63,974 nucleotides of DNA from a virus, in IMG/VR virus record IMGVR_UViG_3300029319_000033, positions 1 to 63,974 of that record, one strand, 5' to 3'. The notes below the pieces were generated by a model, which saw only the letters and a list, made by a program, of their open reading frames with translations, was not told the origin of the DNA and searched no databases. Position 1 is the stretch's first letter, and every line of letters starts with the position of its first letter. A program made the position numbers and the translations under genes. This document shows positions 20,129-28,747 of this stretch, in pieces.

Positions 20129-20968
20129 TTACTTTAATTGTTTTTCAATATTTGAATAAACTTCCATTCCTTCATCAGTCTTAAACCAAGATGCTAAAGC
20201 TGAATATGGATGTTCATCAAATGGTACAGTCATTAATTTACGACCATTAGATCCCCATAAAAAATTTCTTTGATCTGATGATAATTTTATAATACCAATT
20301 TCAGTAGCTTTTATACCAAAATTTCTTAGTTGCACATTGTCATCATTAACAAGTTCTAAGAAGAGATCTGGGTTTCTTTTAGCATATATTAATAAATCTC
20401 TTTTAAGTTCCTTAGAACTCATCTCTGATACCTTAGATCCAATTTCTACCCTCATTACAGCTTCTGCAATATCTATGTCTAAATTTTTAGCTGCATTTAA
20501 AGCTTCTATTTCCATTTCTAGACTTTCTATTTCATTCTCTGCTTCTTTTACTTTTTCAAATTCTTTATAAACAAGATTTTTATGAGGATGGTACAGTGAT
20601 AGTAGTTTTTGTAGCGTTTGCTTTTCTCTAGGAACTACTAAATATCCATTCCTAAATATGATATGAGATAATCTTTGATCACCTTTCATTTCATCTACAA
20701 AAACAGTTCTTTGATTTTCTGTATATTTTAATTCTCTTTCATAACCTTTTTCTTCATCAAAATAATATATTCCTGAAGATTTTATAGATCTTGATAAGGG
20801 AGTTTTGTTGTTTACAAGATAATAAGTTCTGTCTTTTATTTCCCAATTATCAGTTTTTGTATTTTTTTGTTTTGTAGGTTTTTCTTGAACCATTGGTTCA
20901 TCCATAACCATACTATCTGTATTTTGAACTGCTTTTCTATTAGCAGATCTTGTTTGTTTCTTAGCCAT
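20129..20968 (-). CDS. Virion-associated protein of unknown function, helical core
   Basis: 279 residues. The N-terminus is basic and disordered (Lys/Gln/Thr/Asn, about 1-45). A small beta region follows (about 45-125), then a coiled-coil segment at about 136-165 (Glu/Lys/Ile/Leu repeats), then a helical C-terminal domain. It sits just after the major capsid gene and between two hairpin terminators, so it may be transcribed from its own TA-rich leader (20966-20997). It could be a head-completion or minor capsid protein. I do not recognise the family. Confidence 0.55.
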   Translation of the reverse strand: MAKKQTRSANRKAVQNTDSMVMDEPMVQEKPTKQKNTKTDNWEIKDRTYYLVNNKTPLSRSIKSSGIYYFDEEKGYERELKYTENQRTVFVDEMKGDQRLSHIIFRNGYLVVPREKQTLQKLLSLYHPHKNLVYKEFEKVKEAENEIESLEMEIEALNAAKNLDIDIAEAVMRVEIGSKVSEMSSKELKRDLLIYAKRNPDLFLELVNDDNVQLRNFGIKATEIGIIKLSSDQRNFLWGSNGRKLMTVPFDEHPYSALASWFKTDEGMEVYSNIEKQLK

Positions 20969-20997
20969 AATATAATATAATATAAGTTAATAAAAAA
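20966..20997 (-). promoter_or_regulatory. TA-rich leader, copy 1 of 3
   Basis: Reading on the minus strand, TTATATTATATTATATTATG runs into the start codon at 20968, preceded by TTATTAAC. The same block occurs before the genes starting at 23845 and 25331. It may be a late promoter or an unstructured translation leader. Confidence 0.5.
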
Positions 20998-21001
20998 TAA
21001 A

Positions 21002-21034
21002 AAGTAAGGTGTAGAAATAAACTACACCCTACTT
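21002..21034 (-). terminator. Rho-independent terminator after the major capsid gene
   Basis: AAGTAAGGTGTAG (21002-21014) and CTACACCCTACTT (21022-21034) form a 13-base stem with one mismatch and a 7-base loop. On the minus strand it is followed by TTTATTTTTTATT, and it begins 12 bases after the capsid stop. Confidence 0.85.
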
Positions 21035-21045
21035 GTAAGTAATAA

Positions 21046-22539
21046 TTACTTCATTAACATGAAGTTATTTGCACCTTGAACAACTAAACATCTTTCAGAT
21101 AAATAGTTGATCTGCATTGCATCCAAATCAGATGTAACTGCTCCAACAGATCCAGTTACAAAAGTTTTCATTTTTCTATCATCAGTTTGAGATGCTCTAT
21201 ATCGAACATGTAAAAATGGTCGTTTTAGATTTTTACCTAACTGTTGATCGTAAACAGAAGATACTCCAGCTGGAACAATTACACCACGAATAGCGTCAGT
21301 TGTTGCTCTGTCATTAATTCCACCTCTTGTAGCTTTGTCATTTAAATATTTAAAATCAGACTTATAAAAATCGTAAGATCCTCTTCTAAATCCTGTAAAT
21401 CCTAAATTCAACGCCATCTCTTCATCGTTACTGAATACTCCATAAGAAGTACCACCAGCACCATAAGAGTTCATTGAAGCAAGCATGTCATCAATAGCAA
21501 GAGATGTGCCTCTATTTACAAATAACATATTTTCTTCAATTGCACCTTGTTTGTCAAATTCTGCTAAAATAGCATCAAACTCAGATAAATCTGTTGAAGC
21601 ATTAACTCCAGTCACACCACTAGTAAGATTACCCCTATCTTCGATAGCAGCAAACAAACCTTCAGTACCAGAATTACTACCTAACGCAGCATACTCAGTG
21701 TCATTAGTACCTCCAGCATCAACAACATGTGAATTAGAATTTGTTTTTTGTGATTCTAAACAAATCATTTCTAAATAATCAGAGAAACGAGCACGAGTAT
21801 CACCTTCAGCTTTTAAATACCAAAGATATCCACTCTGTCCTTCTTCTCCACTAATTTCAACCCAACCTATTTGTGATGAGTCAGATCCTGAAATTTCATA
21901 GTAATCTTTTATAATAACTGGTTTGTTAGTAAAAGACTTATGAGTTGGCTTTGAAGTTTTAGAACTACCAGTTCCAGAACCATAAGATCCTTGACCTGTA
22001 ACACCTTTTGTAAATTCAGAACCAATAACTAACAAAGTAGCATCGCCATCTGCAGTACCAGAAATATCATCCATGTTTTCAGCTTCAAATGGTTGTGCTG
22101 TAATGGCTGAACCATTAACCTTTGTTACATGACATGGGAAAGCAAATCCTGCTATAGCTACTAAAACTACATCATTTAGTCTAACTCCATGATCAGCAAC
22201 TGTAAATCCGTCACCAGATACATTACCATCAATGTCTGTTACTACTGTAAAAATAGACTCAGATACATCAACTGTACCTTTTACTGAAATATGTAATCTA
22301 CCCTGCTCAGACCAAATAACTTGATCAGACGTCATAGATTCCTCTGCTCCTATTTGAGATAAAAAACCAGATATAGTCCTAGTTCCAAATACTTCAGCTT
22401 CTTGTTCCAACAAGTCTGGTACATACTGCTGTGCCCATCCAGCTGTTCCAGAAGCTGTAAAATCAATGTAATTTGAACTTAATGTTTGCTTCTGTGAAGA
22501 AGGCACGCTATTCAAATTACTTCCTGCTGTAATTGCCAT
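21046..22539 (-). CDS. Major capsid protein (probable)
   Basis: 497 residues. It is directly preceded by a Glu-rich scaffold-like gene and followed by a strong terminator, the usual setting of a highly expressed capsid gene. The N-terminus (about 20-60) is a helical arm with AQQYVPDLLEQEAEVFG, consistent with an HK97-fold N-arm. A Gly/Ser-rich insert is at about 180-205 and the C-terminal part is alpha/beta (HVRYRASQTDDRKMK). Assignment rests on position, length and the general look of capsid proteins from Bacteroidota phages. No single diagnostic residue exists. Confidence 0.75.
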   Translation of the reverse strand: MAITAGSNLNSVPSSQKQTLSSNYIDFTASGTAGWAQQYVPDLLEQEAEVFGTRTISGFLSQIGAEESMTSDQVIWSEQGRLHISVKGTVDVSESIFTVVTDIDGNVSGDGFTVADHGVRLNDVVLVAIAGFAFPCHVTKVNGSAITAQPFEAENMDDISGTADGDATLLVIGSEFTKGVTGQGSYGSGTGSSKTSKPTHKSFTNKPVIIKDYYEISGSDSSQIGWVEISGEEGQSGYLWYLKAEGDTRARFSDYLEMICLESQKTNSNSHVVDAGGTNDTEYAALGSNSGTEGLFAAIEDRGNLTSGVTGVNASTDLSEFDAILAEFDKQGAIEENMLFVNRGTSLAIDDMLASMNSYGAGGTSYGVFSNDEEMALNLGFTGFRRGSYDFYKSDFKYLNDKATRGGINDRATTDAIRGVIVPAGVSSVYDQQLGKNLKRPFLHVRYRASQTDDRKMKTFVTGSVGAVTSDLDAMQINYLSERCLVVQGANNFMLMK

Positions 22540-22567
22540 AATTTTTAATTTTTATTTATGTTTAAAT

Positions 22568-23845
22568 TTATTTTTTATTTTTAAGTTTAAATTTAAAATT
22601 AGCAGAATCATCACTTAACACTTTAACTTTTATACCTCCAGCTTCAACCTCACTATGAGACTGTCTAGAACCCATGTCTATATTTTTAGACTTAGTAACA
22701 CTATCCTTGATAGCATCAGCTTTACCTTGTTCATAGAAATGTTTAGCAACAGCGTCAGGATTCATTGCTGTAAATAAAGATTTATGATAACTCTTAGCAT
22801 CTGACATTTCATTATTTTTATTTAGAAACTTTCTAACAAAATTGTTAATGTCACTTTGAGTTTCTTTTACTTTATTTGCTTCCTTAATATTAAACCTATA
22901 CCTCTTGTCTCCAACATCATATTCAAAACCTTTGAACTGATCACTAAAGACTTCATTAGTTTTATTTAAGAAAACTGTTTTTTGCTTCTCTGCTAATTTT
23001 TGAGACTCTTCAGTCTCTTTGTTATAACGATTAAAAAAATCAATAGCTTTTTGCTGTTCAGGTGCTAACTTAGAACCCATTTTGATTTCTTCATAATATT
23101 TAGACTTTAATCCGTCTAAGTAAACTTTAGCGTTAGCAACTTGCTCTTTAAACGCCAATTTTTTTCTTTTAATATCTTTCTCTTCATCTACTTCTTCATC
23201 GTAAGAAAAAGAGTCTTCCATTAAAAAATTAATTTCTTCACCATTTAGATGTGGCTTTGTTTGTTTGTAATATTCTAATAACAAAAACTTATCATCTAAA
23301 TTGCTGTAATCTTGATTTAGTCTAACATAATCTTCTAGACTTCCTCCAGTTTCTTTCATAAAGTCAACTACCTTTTGTATGTTTTCAGGTAATTCAACTC
23401 CTGTTTCTTTTTGTTCTTGTACAGCTTCTTTAACTTCTTCAGTTAGTTGCTGTGTTTCTTGCTTAACTTCCTCCTCTTTCTTTTCTTCCTCTTCTTCCTT
23501 TATTTCTTCAAGTACAGGTTGTTCTTCTGCCTTCTCTTCTACTTTTTCTTCTTTTTCTTGTCCGGCAGACTCTTCATTTGTTTCTTTGTTGTTTTCTTCT
23601 TGTACCTCTGAAATAGTTTCGGATTCGTTGCTGCTAGAAACCTCATCTGTGCTTTGCTCTTGAACGGCATCTTCTTCTTTTTTGTTTTCTTGTCCTTCTT
23701 CTTCTTTTTGTACAGGCTTGGATAGGTCTATTTTAATAACCTCGTCTTGTATTTTTCTTTTTACAGATTTAGGACGTCTTTTAACTTTTATTTTTTCTTG
23801 AGGTTTTTTCTCAAGAACTTCTTCTTGTATTGTGTTCTCTTCCAT
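22568..23845 (-). CDS. Capsid scaffolding protein (probable)
   Basis: 425 residues. The first 170 residues are extremely Glu/Lys/Gln-rich (many Glu-Glu-Lys runs) and likely disordered or coiled. The rest is helical and charged, ending in a basic Lys-rich tail (FKFKLKNKK) of the kind that contacts capsid protein. It lies 28 bases upstream of the major capsid gene and carries a TA-rich leader (23843-23874). Composition and position are classic for a scaffold; no protease motif is visible. Confidence 0.7.
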   Translation of the reverse strand: MEENTIQEEVLEKKPQEKIKVKRRPKSVKRKIQDEVIKIDLSKPVQKEEEGQENKKEEDAVQEQSTDEVSSSNESETISEVQEENNKETNEESAGQEKEEKVEEKAEEQPVLEEIKEEEEEKKEEEVKQETQQLTEEVKEAVQEQKETGVELPENIQKVVDFMKETGGSLEDYVRLNQDYSNLDDKFLLLEYYKQTKPHLNGEEINFLMEDSFSYDEEVDEEKDIKRKKLAFKEQVANAKVYLDGLKSKYYEEIKMGSKLAPEQQKAIDFFNRYNKETEESQKLAEKQKTVFLNKTNEVFSDQFKGFEYDVGDKRYRFNIKEANKVKETQSDINNFVRKFLNKNNEMSDAKSYHKSLFTAMNPDAVAKHFYEQGKADAIKDSVTKSKNIDMGSRQSHSEVEAGGIKVKVLSDDSANFKFKLKNKK

Positions 23846-23874
23846 AATATAATATAATATAAATTAAAAAATTG
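23843..23874 (-). promoter_or_regulatory. TA-rich leader, copy 2 of 3
   Basis: 32 bases that differ by only one base from 25351-25382. On the minus strand they read CAATTTTTTAATTTATATTA followed by TATTATATTATG, the ATG being the scaffold start. Confidence 0.6.
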
Positions 23875-23876
23875 TT

Positions 23877-25331
23877 TTATTTTTCTTCTAAGCTTTTTAC
23901 TCTTGCTTCTAAATCTTGAATAGCTTTAGTTAAAACAGGTACTAATTTAGCATATTCTAAAGTAAGTTTATTTTCACTATCTGAACCAACAACTTCAGGA
24001 ACTTCTTTTTGAACTTCCTGTGCAATAAATCCTATCTCTTTTTGAGATCCAAAATTAATTTTATCTTTCCAGTTAAAAGTAATTGGGTTAAGATTTAAAA
24101 CAGAATCTAAACCATAAGGTATTGGTTCTTTATTTTCTTTTAAGCTTTCATCTGAGCTTGAGTTTGTTAAAGTTCCGTTTGCTGTAGAAAATACTGCTCT
24201 ATTCCCACTTCCAGAAAGGCTTTGAATTCTTCCATCACCAACCACATTTAAATTATCCAAACACCTTACTTCAGATGTTGTATTTCCAATCGCAATTAAA
24301 GTCCCAGCAGAGTTTGCAACTTTTAAGTCTATATAATAAGAAGATGCAGGAATTGTTGGATAATTAACAGCGAATCTACTTTTAGTTTGTATGTTAGCAA
24401 CACCTGCATCAATTGTTACTTTAGATGTACCAGGTGCTGTATTACATATAAGTTTTATTCCATCTATTGCTGAAGAATCAGACTGATATTCGGCAGATGA
24501 GTTAAGGATTATTTGCCCATATTTATGTGCTTGAGCAATGGTTAAAAGTCCTTGAGAACTAGCGGTACCTGATGTAATTGTTATATCATCAGTGGCATCT
24601 ACTGTTATGTTATCTGTAGAATTAATATCAAGTAAATTTGTATTTATCTCTACTTCATTTGAACCTCCGTTAATTGTTACCCCACCAGCAACGGTTAATG
24701 ATGCAGAAGCTAGAGTAAGTAAATCAGTGTCAGAAGTACAACCGATTGTGCCAGAGTCTGGTATTTCAATTCCAGAACCAGTTATTGTTAATTCTAAAGT
24801 ATCAGCAACTCCAAAACGCATTTTTTCACCTGCAGAAGTGTGTAGATAAGTTATGAAACCACTAGTGTCATTAGTGGTGTCAGCAAAATAAATATTACCT
24901 CTACTGTCATTACTACTACCTCCACTAGCTGAAACTATTGATATACCAGTATTATTAGAACTAGTGCTACCAAGCACTAAATCATTTCCTGCAGAAGAAT
25001 AACTACCTACAGCAAGTCCTCCAAGACCTAGACTACCTGCAACGGTTAAAACACCATCAGCTAAAGTTAACAAATCATTATCACTAGTATGACCTATTGT
25101 TGTACCATTTACTATAACATTATCTACTGTTAGTGTCGTAAGTGTTCCTAATGATGTGATATTACTTTGTGCTGCACCAGTTACTGTAGCTGCTGTTCCA
25201 GATACGTTACCTGTAACATTACCTGTAAGATTACCAGTTATAGTATTTATAAACGCTGTATTCCAACGCTTTCCTGTTACACCAATTCCACCTTCTCCAT
25301 TGTCGTTAGGTACTATATTTTTTGTTGCCAT
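23877..25331 (-). CDS. Fibre protein with C-terminal S74 intramolecular chaperone
   Basis: 484 residues. The N-terminus MATKNIVPNDNGEGGIGVTG is shared in pattern with the 478-residue fibre at 25721-27157 and probably anchors both to the same virion site. The middle is Gly/Thr/Asn-rich beta sequence. The C-terminal about 95 residues are a peptidase S74 (endosialidase-type) chaperone: SDESLKENKEPI, then GFIAQEVQKEVPEVV and a coiled-coil end. Ser in SDESLK and the downstream Gln-Glu region match the autocleavage-competent family. The domain trimerises a fibre and is usually cleaved off. It lies between scaffold and a small fibre-accessory gene. Confidence 0.85.
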   Translation of the reverse strand: MATKNIVPNDNGEGGIGVTGKRWNTAFINTITGNLTGNVTGNVSGTAATVTGAAQSNITSLGTLTTLTVDNVIVNGTTIGHTSDNDLLTLADGVLTVAGSLGLGGLAVGSYSSAGNDLVLGSTSSNNTGISIVSASGGSSNDSRGNIYFADTTNDTSGFITYLHTSAGEKMRFGVADTLELTITGSGIEIPDSGTIGCTSDTDLLTLASASLTVAGGVTINGGSNEVEINTNLLDINSTDNITVDATDDITITSGTASSQGLLTIAQAHKYGQIILNSSAEYQSDSSAIDGIKLICNTAPGTSKVTIDAGVANIQTKSRFAVNYPTIPASSYYIDLKVANSAGTLIAIGNTTSEVRCLDNLNVVGDGRIQSLSGSGNRAVFSTANGTLTNSSSDESLKENKEPIPYGLDSVLNLNPITFNWKDKINFGSQKEIGFIAQEVQKEVPEVVGSDSENKLTLEYAKLVPVLTKAIQDLEARVKSLEEK

Positions 25332-25350
25332 GTTTTATTTTTTTTTATTT

Positions 25351-25382
25351 CATGATATAATATAATATAAATTAAAAAATTG
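25351..25382 (-). promoter_or_regulatory. TA-rich leader, copy 3 of 3
   Basis: 32 bases with one difference from 23843-23874. Here the conserved block lies 19 bases upstream of the used ATG (25331) and itself ends in an ATG, which is out of use because a longer A-rich leader follows. This argues that the block is a promoter rather than only a ribosome-binding leader. Confidence 0.55.
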
Positions 25383-25389
25383 TAATCTC

Positions 25390-25674
25390 TTATTGAGCTT
25401 CCTTAAAAGTCTTGTATGCGGTCTTTACATCATCTGTCCATACAACATTTGCTATTGCTTGTACATTAGCTGCTTCACCTGAAATATCAGTGGCTGTATG
25501 CGTCCAACTGTTGTCTTCTGCTTTAGATGAACTAAACGGAACTAATACATGCCTATGAAAAGATCTTGTTAATTCAACGCCATCTTCTTTAACAATAGTA
25601 GCTGTTCTTACTTGAATATTCCAATCTTGAACTACTTCTATTTTATCTACTTTTACTTCTTTTGTTATTGCCAT
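25390..25674 (-). CDS. Small beta protein of the fibre cassette
   Basis: 94 residues, alternating beta strands with no cysteine or membrane segment (TKEVKVDKIEVVQDWNIQVR at the start). It shares the MAIT start and general build with the two 110-residue proteins at 27168 and 27510. It is sandwiched between two fibre genes and may be an assembly partner or a decoration. No family was recognised with certainty. Confidence 0.5.
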   Translation of the reverse strand: MAITKEVKVDKIEVVQDWNIQVRTATIVKEDGVELTRSFHRHVLVPFSSSKAEDNSWTHTATDISGEAANVQAIANVVWTDDVKTAYKTFKEAQ

Positions 25675-25720
25675 AATTTATTTATTTATTTGTCCGCACC
25701 TAGAACCCACTAGATGTATT

Positions 25721-27157
25721 TTAACTTGTTGTAATATACGTTCCTCCTATCATTACAAATGTATCTCCTGATGCTACCCAATTTACATAATTGGTAGTAT
25801 TATCTTGAACAAGACCAACTGAACTTGATCCAGAGGAGATAAATCCATTATTAACTGCTGCACTAAAATTTACACTATGTGAAACTGTTATTACTCCTGT
25901 ATGCCCTGAAGCACTAGCAAAAGGTAGTCCACCTATTGCAGCACTGGATCCACCATTAAGATTTGATATATTTATTTCACCACTGTTATATTGGATATGC
26001 ACCATTTGACCTATTTTAACATATTGTCCGGTAACATTTTCAGGTGCACTTGAACCTGCACCAGTAACAGTTGGATTACTTCCAGTTAAATTTAAAATAG
26101 TAGCTGTAAAAGTACCTTCTTCGTAATCGTCTAAAATAGTATTTGCTGAACCACTTCCACTTGGTGATTCAGCAGCAAAATCAATACCATGCCCTGCTGT
26201 ACCTATTACTAAGTTACCGTCTGCTATCTCTGCATCACCACCAGCTTTAACTTCAAATCTAGTTGCTCCATTTACATAAACTTCGAACGCAGAGTCGCTA
26301 GCACCTGAACCACGATCTAACTGAATAAAATGTGTGCCTGAAACATTAGTACCTGCAAATGATATTCTTGGATTAGTGCTAGATCCAGTGGTTATTGTTA
26401 ATAAACCATATTCTGCAATAGTTAATGCACTCCCTGCATTAGCAGTACCAAAACGCATTGCATCGGTGCTGTGATTATATTCAACATAACCAATACTAGC
26501 ATTATCTGCATCTCCAAATCTTAAACTTGCTGCTGCTGTAGATACAATAGTAATACCACTTTCACTCGCGCCTTTGTCAATAACTATATCATCAGCGTTT
26601 GTTGCAGGTGTTACTGTTGCTGAACTACCAACTTTAACATTTCCTGCAAAAGTTGCATCTTGACTAGTGTCTAAAGTTAATGCTAAATTACCACCACCTG
26701 TTGTAAATTTAACAGCACCAGATTCAGATCTCATTATAAAATCAGTATTAGCTGCACCACTCAATAAAGAAGTACCATTACCTATATAACCTGCAACTGT
26801 ACTAGTATTATAAGCAAACTCAGTGTAACCAGAAGTTGCATTTGTAGTAGCAAAAGTAGTAATATCAGAAGATGAAGATGTTATTGTTGATGTTACATTA
26901 CTTACAGTAAAATTACCATCTACAACAAATCCAACATTAGCTGCTGCTGCAGCTGCATCTACAGTTGTAATTGTAAAAGCTCCATTAGCGGCTGCTGCAA
27001 GAGTAATAGTGTCACTTGCAGATGGCGTAAATACTAAATTAGCTGCTGCATCATTGCCAATATTTAATCCATCTAAATAAGCTGAAGACCAAAATTTACT
27101 TGATGTTCCTAATTGACCTTCACTGTCGGCATTAGGTACTATGTTTTTAGTTGCCAT
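25721..27157 (-). CDS. Fibre/spike protein with shared anchor N-terminus
   Basis: 478 residues. It begins MATKNIVPNADSEGQLG, the same pattern as the S74 fibre, and continues as Ala/Thr/Ser-rich beta repeats. Near the C-terminus (about 340-380) is ILDDYEEGTFTATI, a signature seen at the start of the last domain of many marine phage fibre proteins. No S74 domain is present, unlike its paralogue. It is likely an alternative receptor-binding or head-decoration fibre. Confidence 0.7.
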   Translation of the reverse strand: MATKNIVPNADSEGQLGTSSKFWSSAYLDGLNIGNDAAANLVFTPSASDTITLAAAANGAFTITTVDAAAAAANVGFVVDGNFTVSNVTSTITSSSSDITTFATTNATSGYTEFAYNTSTVAGYIGNGTSLLSGAANTDFIMRSESGAVKFTTGGGNLALTLDTSQDATFAGNVKVGSSATVTPATNADDIVIDKGASESGITIVSTAAASLRFGDADNASIGYVEYNHSTDAMRFGTANAGSALTIAEYGLLTITTGSSTNPRISFAGTNVSGTHFIQLDRGSGASDSAFEVYVNGATRFEVKAGGDAEIADGNLVIGTAGHGIDFAAESPSGSGSANTILDDYEEGTFTATILNLTGSNPTVTGAGSSAPENVTGQYVKIGQMVHIQYNSGEINISNLNGGSSAAIGGLPFASASGHTGVITVSHSVNFSAAVNNGFISSGSSSVGLVQDNTTNYVNWVASGDTFVMIGGTYITTS

Positions 27158-27167
27158 ATTTTATTTT

Positions 27168-27500
27168 TTATTCACCGATATATTTTCTAACAACAGTTGG
27201 TGTTGCTTTTTCTTGTATTACTTCTTCAATTACACTTTTATAGTGATTTATTTGATCTGTACCAAGATAAGTTTCAACCCAACCAATTACATCAGATTCT
27301 TTCAAAACTGCAAACTCTGTAAAACTAGAAAGATCTGAAGTATCTATTTCTGCAACACCAGTTGTTACTGATGAGTTTTTTTCTGCTGTATCATCTACAC
27401 CTTCTAGCTTCCAATAAACTTTAAATATTACATCTGATTTACCACTTTTTGTTGGGTAGGTATCTACAGTTTTTGTATCCCATGTATATGTTATTGCCAT
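27168..27500 (-). CDS. Paralogous small fibre-cassette protein A
   Basis: 110 residues. It aligns along its length with the next gene: a common MxITY-W start, GVDDT at about 34-38, DTSDLSSF at about 53-60, W-E-LGTD near 75, and a Lys/Glu helical end. The tandem copies are separated by 9 bases and clearly arose by duplication. Composition suggests a beta domain with a C-terminal helix. A role in fibre assembly or attachment is inferred from place only. Confidence 0.6.
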   Translation of the reverse strand: MAITYTWDTKTVDTYPTKSGKSDVIFKVYWKLEGVDDTAEKNSSVTTGVAEIDTSDLSSFTEFAVLKESDVIGWVETYLGTDQINHYKSVIEEVIQEKATPTVVRKYIGE

Positions 27501-27509
27501 TTTTTATTT

Positions 27510-27842
27510 TTAATTAGAAAGTTGTTTATTAACTAGTTTAGGAGTTACTTTTTCCTGTATTAATTTTTCTATATCTTGTTTCCATTCATTAAGTCTATCC
27601 GTACCAATCGTACTTTCAACCCAACTAAATACATTTGATTCTGTTACATCTGAAAATTCAATAAAACTAGAAAGATCTGAAGTGTCAAACCCCACTCGGT
27701 GGTAAGATGAAACAGTATTTTGATCTTCAGTATCATCAACTCCTTTTAAATATATATCAACATATTTAATCACATCTGATTTATCATCTTTTGTTGAGAG
27801 TGAACCAACTTTATCTATTTTCCAACTATATGTTATTGACAT
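27510..27842 (-). CDS. Paralogous small fibre-cassette protein B
   Basis: 110 residues, duplicate of the 27168-27500 gene. The shared anchor motifs are GVDDT and DTSDLSSF, and the C-terminal helix has IQEKVTP against IQEKATP in the partner. The central part has diverged, as expected if the pair binds different fibres. Function is unknown. Confidence 0.6.
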   Translation of the reverse strand: MSITYSWKIDKVGSLSTKDDKSDVIKYVDIYLKGVDDTEDQNTVSSYHRVGFDTSDLSSFIEFSDVTESNVFSWVESTIGTDRLNEWKQDIEKLIQEKVTPKLVNKQLSN

Positions 27843-27870
27843 TGTTTTATTGTTTTATGTTTTATATTTT

Positions 27871-28098
27871 TTATTTAGGTGTTAAATCTCCATTTGAATC
27901 TACATTCCAATAACCTTCTTCACTAGGTGACTCTGCAGGTGTTAGTTCTGTACTAGTTACATCCCAAGAATCACTAAAATCATAAGCAATACCGTCTCTA
28001 GGTGTCAAATCACCACTAACAACATCCCAAACATAATCTTCTATTGCCACTGCAGCAGCACGTGGGAAAGAAGTTAAACTTATTCCTATGCCCGGCAT
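27871..28098 (-). CDS. Short protein with three W-D/N-V repeats
   Basis: 75 residues. It contains three successive units of about 17-22 residues with the pattern Trp-Asp/Asn-Val ... Asp/Glu-Leu-Thr-Pro (YVWDVVSGDLTP, SWDVTSTELTP, YWNVDSNGDLTP). The stop of the upstream 210-residue gene and this start share bases (28098), so the two are translationally coupled. It may be a modular surface decoration; the family was not recognised. Confidence 0.55.
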   Translation of the reverse strand: MPGIGISLTSFPRAAAVAIEDYVWDVVSGDLTPRDGIAYDFSDSWDVTSTELTPAESPSEEGYWNVDSNGDLTPK

Positions 28099-28730
28099 CA
28101 GTATCCAAAGTAACAGATTACACCACCATCAGCATCTGCTTCAGGAGTTATAGTTGTATATCTACCAACTATAGTTAATCCTTTCGGATAAGTTATTCCT
28201 GTAGCATCATTACCACCAGCACCATTGTAGTTATCTAAAAAAACTAAACTTTGACTTGATGGAGTTATTTGAGCACTAAGTTGTAAGGATGTAGTTGTAT
28301 TTGCATAAGCAGTTACAAAAACTCCTTGATTACTGGGTCCACCATATATAGGTATTGGAGTCTCTGAATCAACAGTTATTCCATTATCAATAGTGTCTCC
28401 TTGAGCTATAAGTAAAACATATTGTCCTACCTTAATTTTAGTATCAGCAGAAGCTATGGTTATATTTGCTCCAGCAGCGTATGTTCCATTAGTAACATTA
28501 ACTTCTGTTACTCCATTATAATTAACATGATCTGCTGCTTCTGTTGAAAAAAAGTTTGGTCCTGTAACTCCTAAGTTTTCACTTTTTAAAACAGTAGGAG
28601 TATTATCTGCTAAAAATTGAATTGCAGTTATTACCATACCTTGTGGTGGAACTACAGGTGTTGCTGTTTGACAAGTAACACTACCTAGTTGTCCAAAGTT
28701 ATAAGATGTTCCGGTTGAATTTATACCCAT
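28098..28730 (-). CDS. Beta-rich virion protein of the portal-fibre interval
   Basis: 210 residues, all-beta and rich in Thr, Asn and Gly, with no membrane segment or cysteine cluster. It starts 18 bases after the portal stop and overlaps the next gene by one base. Its composition resembles head-fibre or decoration proteins. Residues 85-165 (ANITIASADTKIKVGQYVLL and following) recall, at low similarity, the reiterated beta unit of the tail protein. Function is not established. Confidence 0.5.
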   Translation of the reverse strand: MGINSTGTSYNFGQLGSVTCQTATPVVPPQGMVITAIQFLADNTPTVLKSENLGVTGPNFFSTEAADHVNYNGVTEVNVTNGTYAAGANITIASADTKIKVGQYVLLIAQGDTIDNGITVDSETPIPIYGGPSNQGVFVTAYANTTTSLQLSAQITPSSQSLVFLDNYNGAGGNDATGITYPKGLTIVGRYTTITPEADADGGVICYFGY

Positions 28731-28747
28731 TTTATTTTTGTTTTTAT

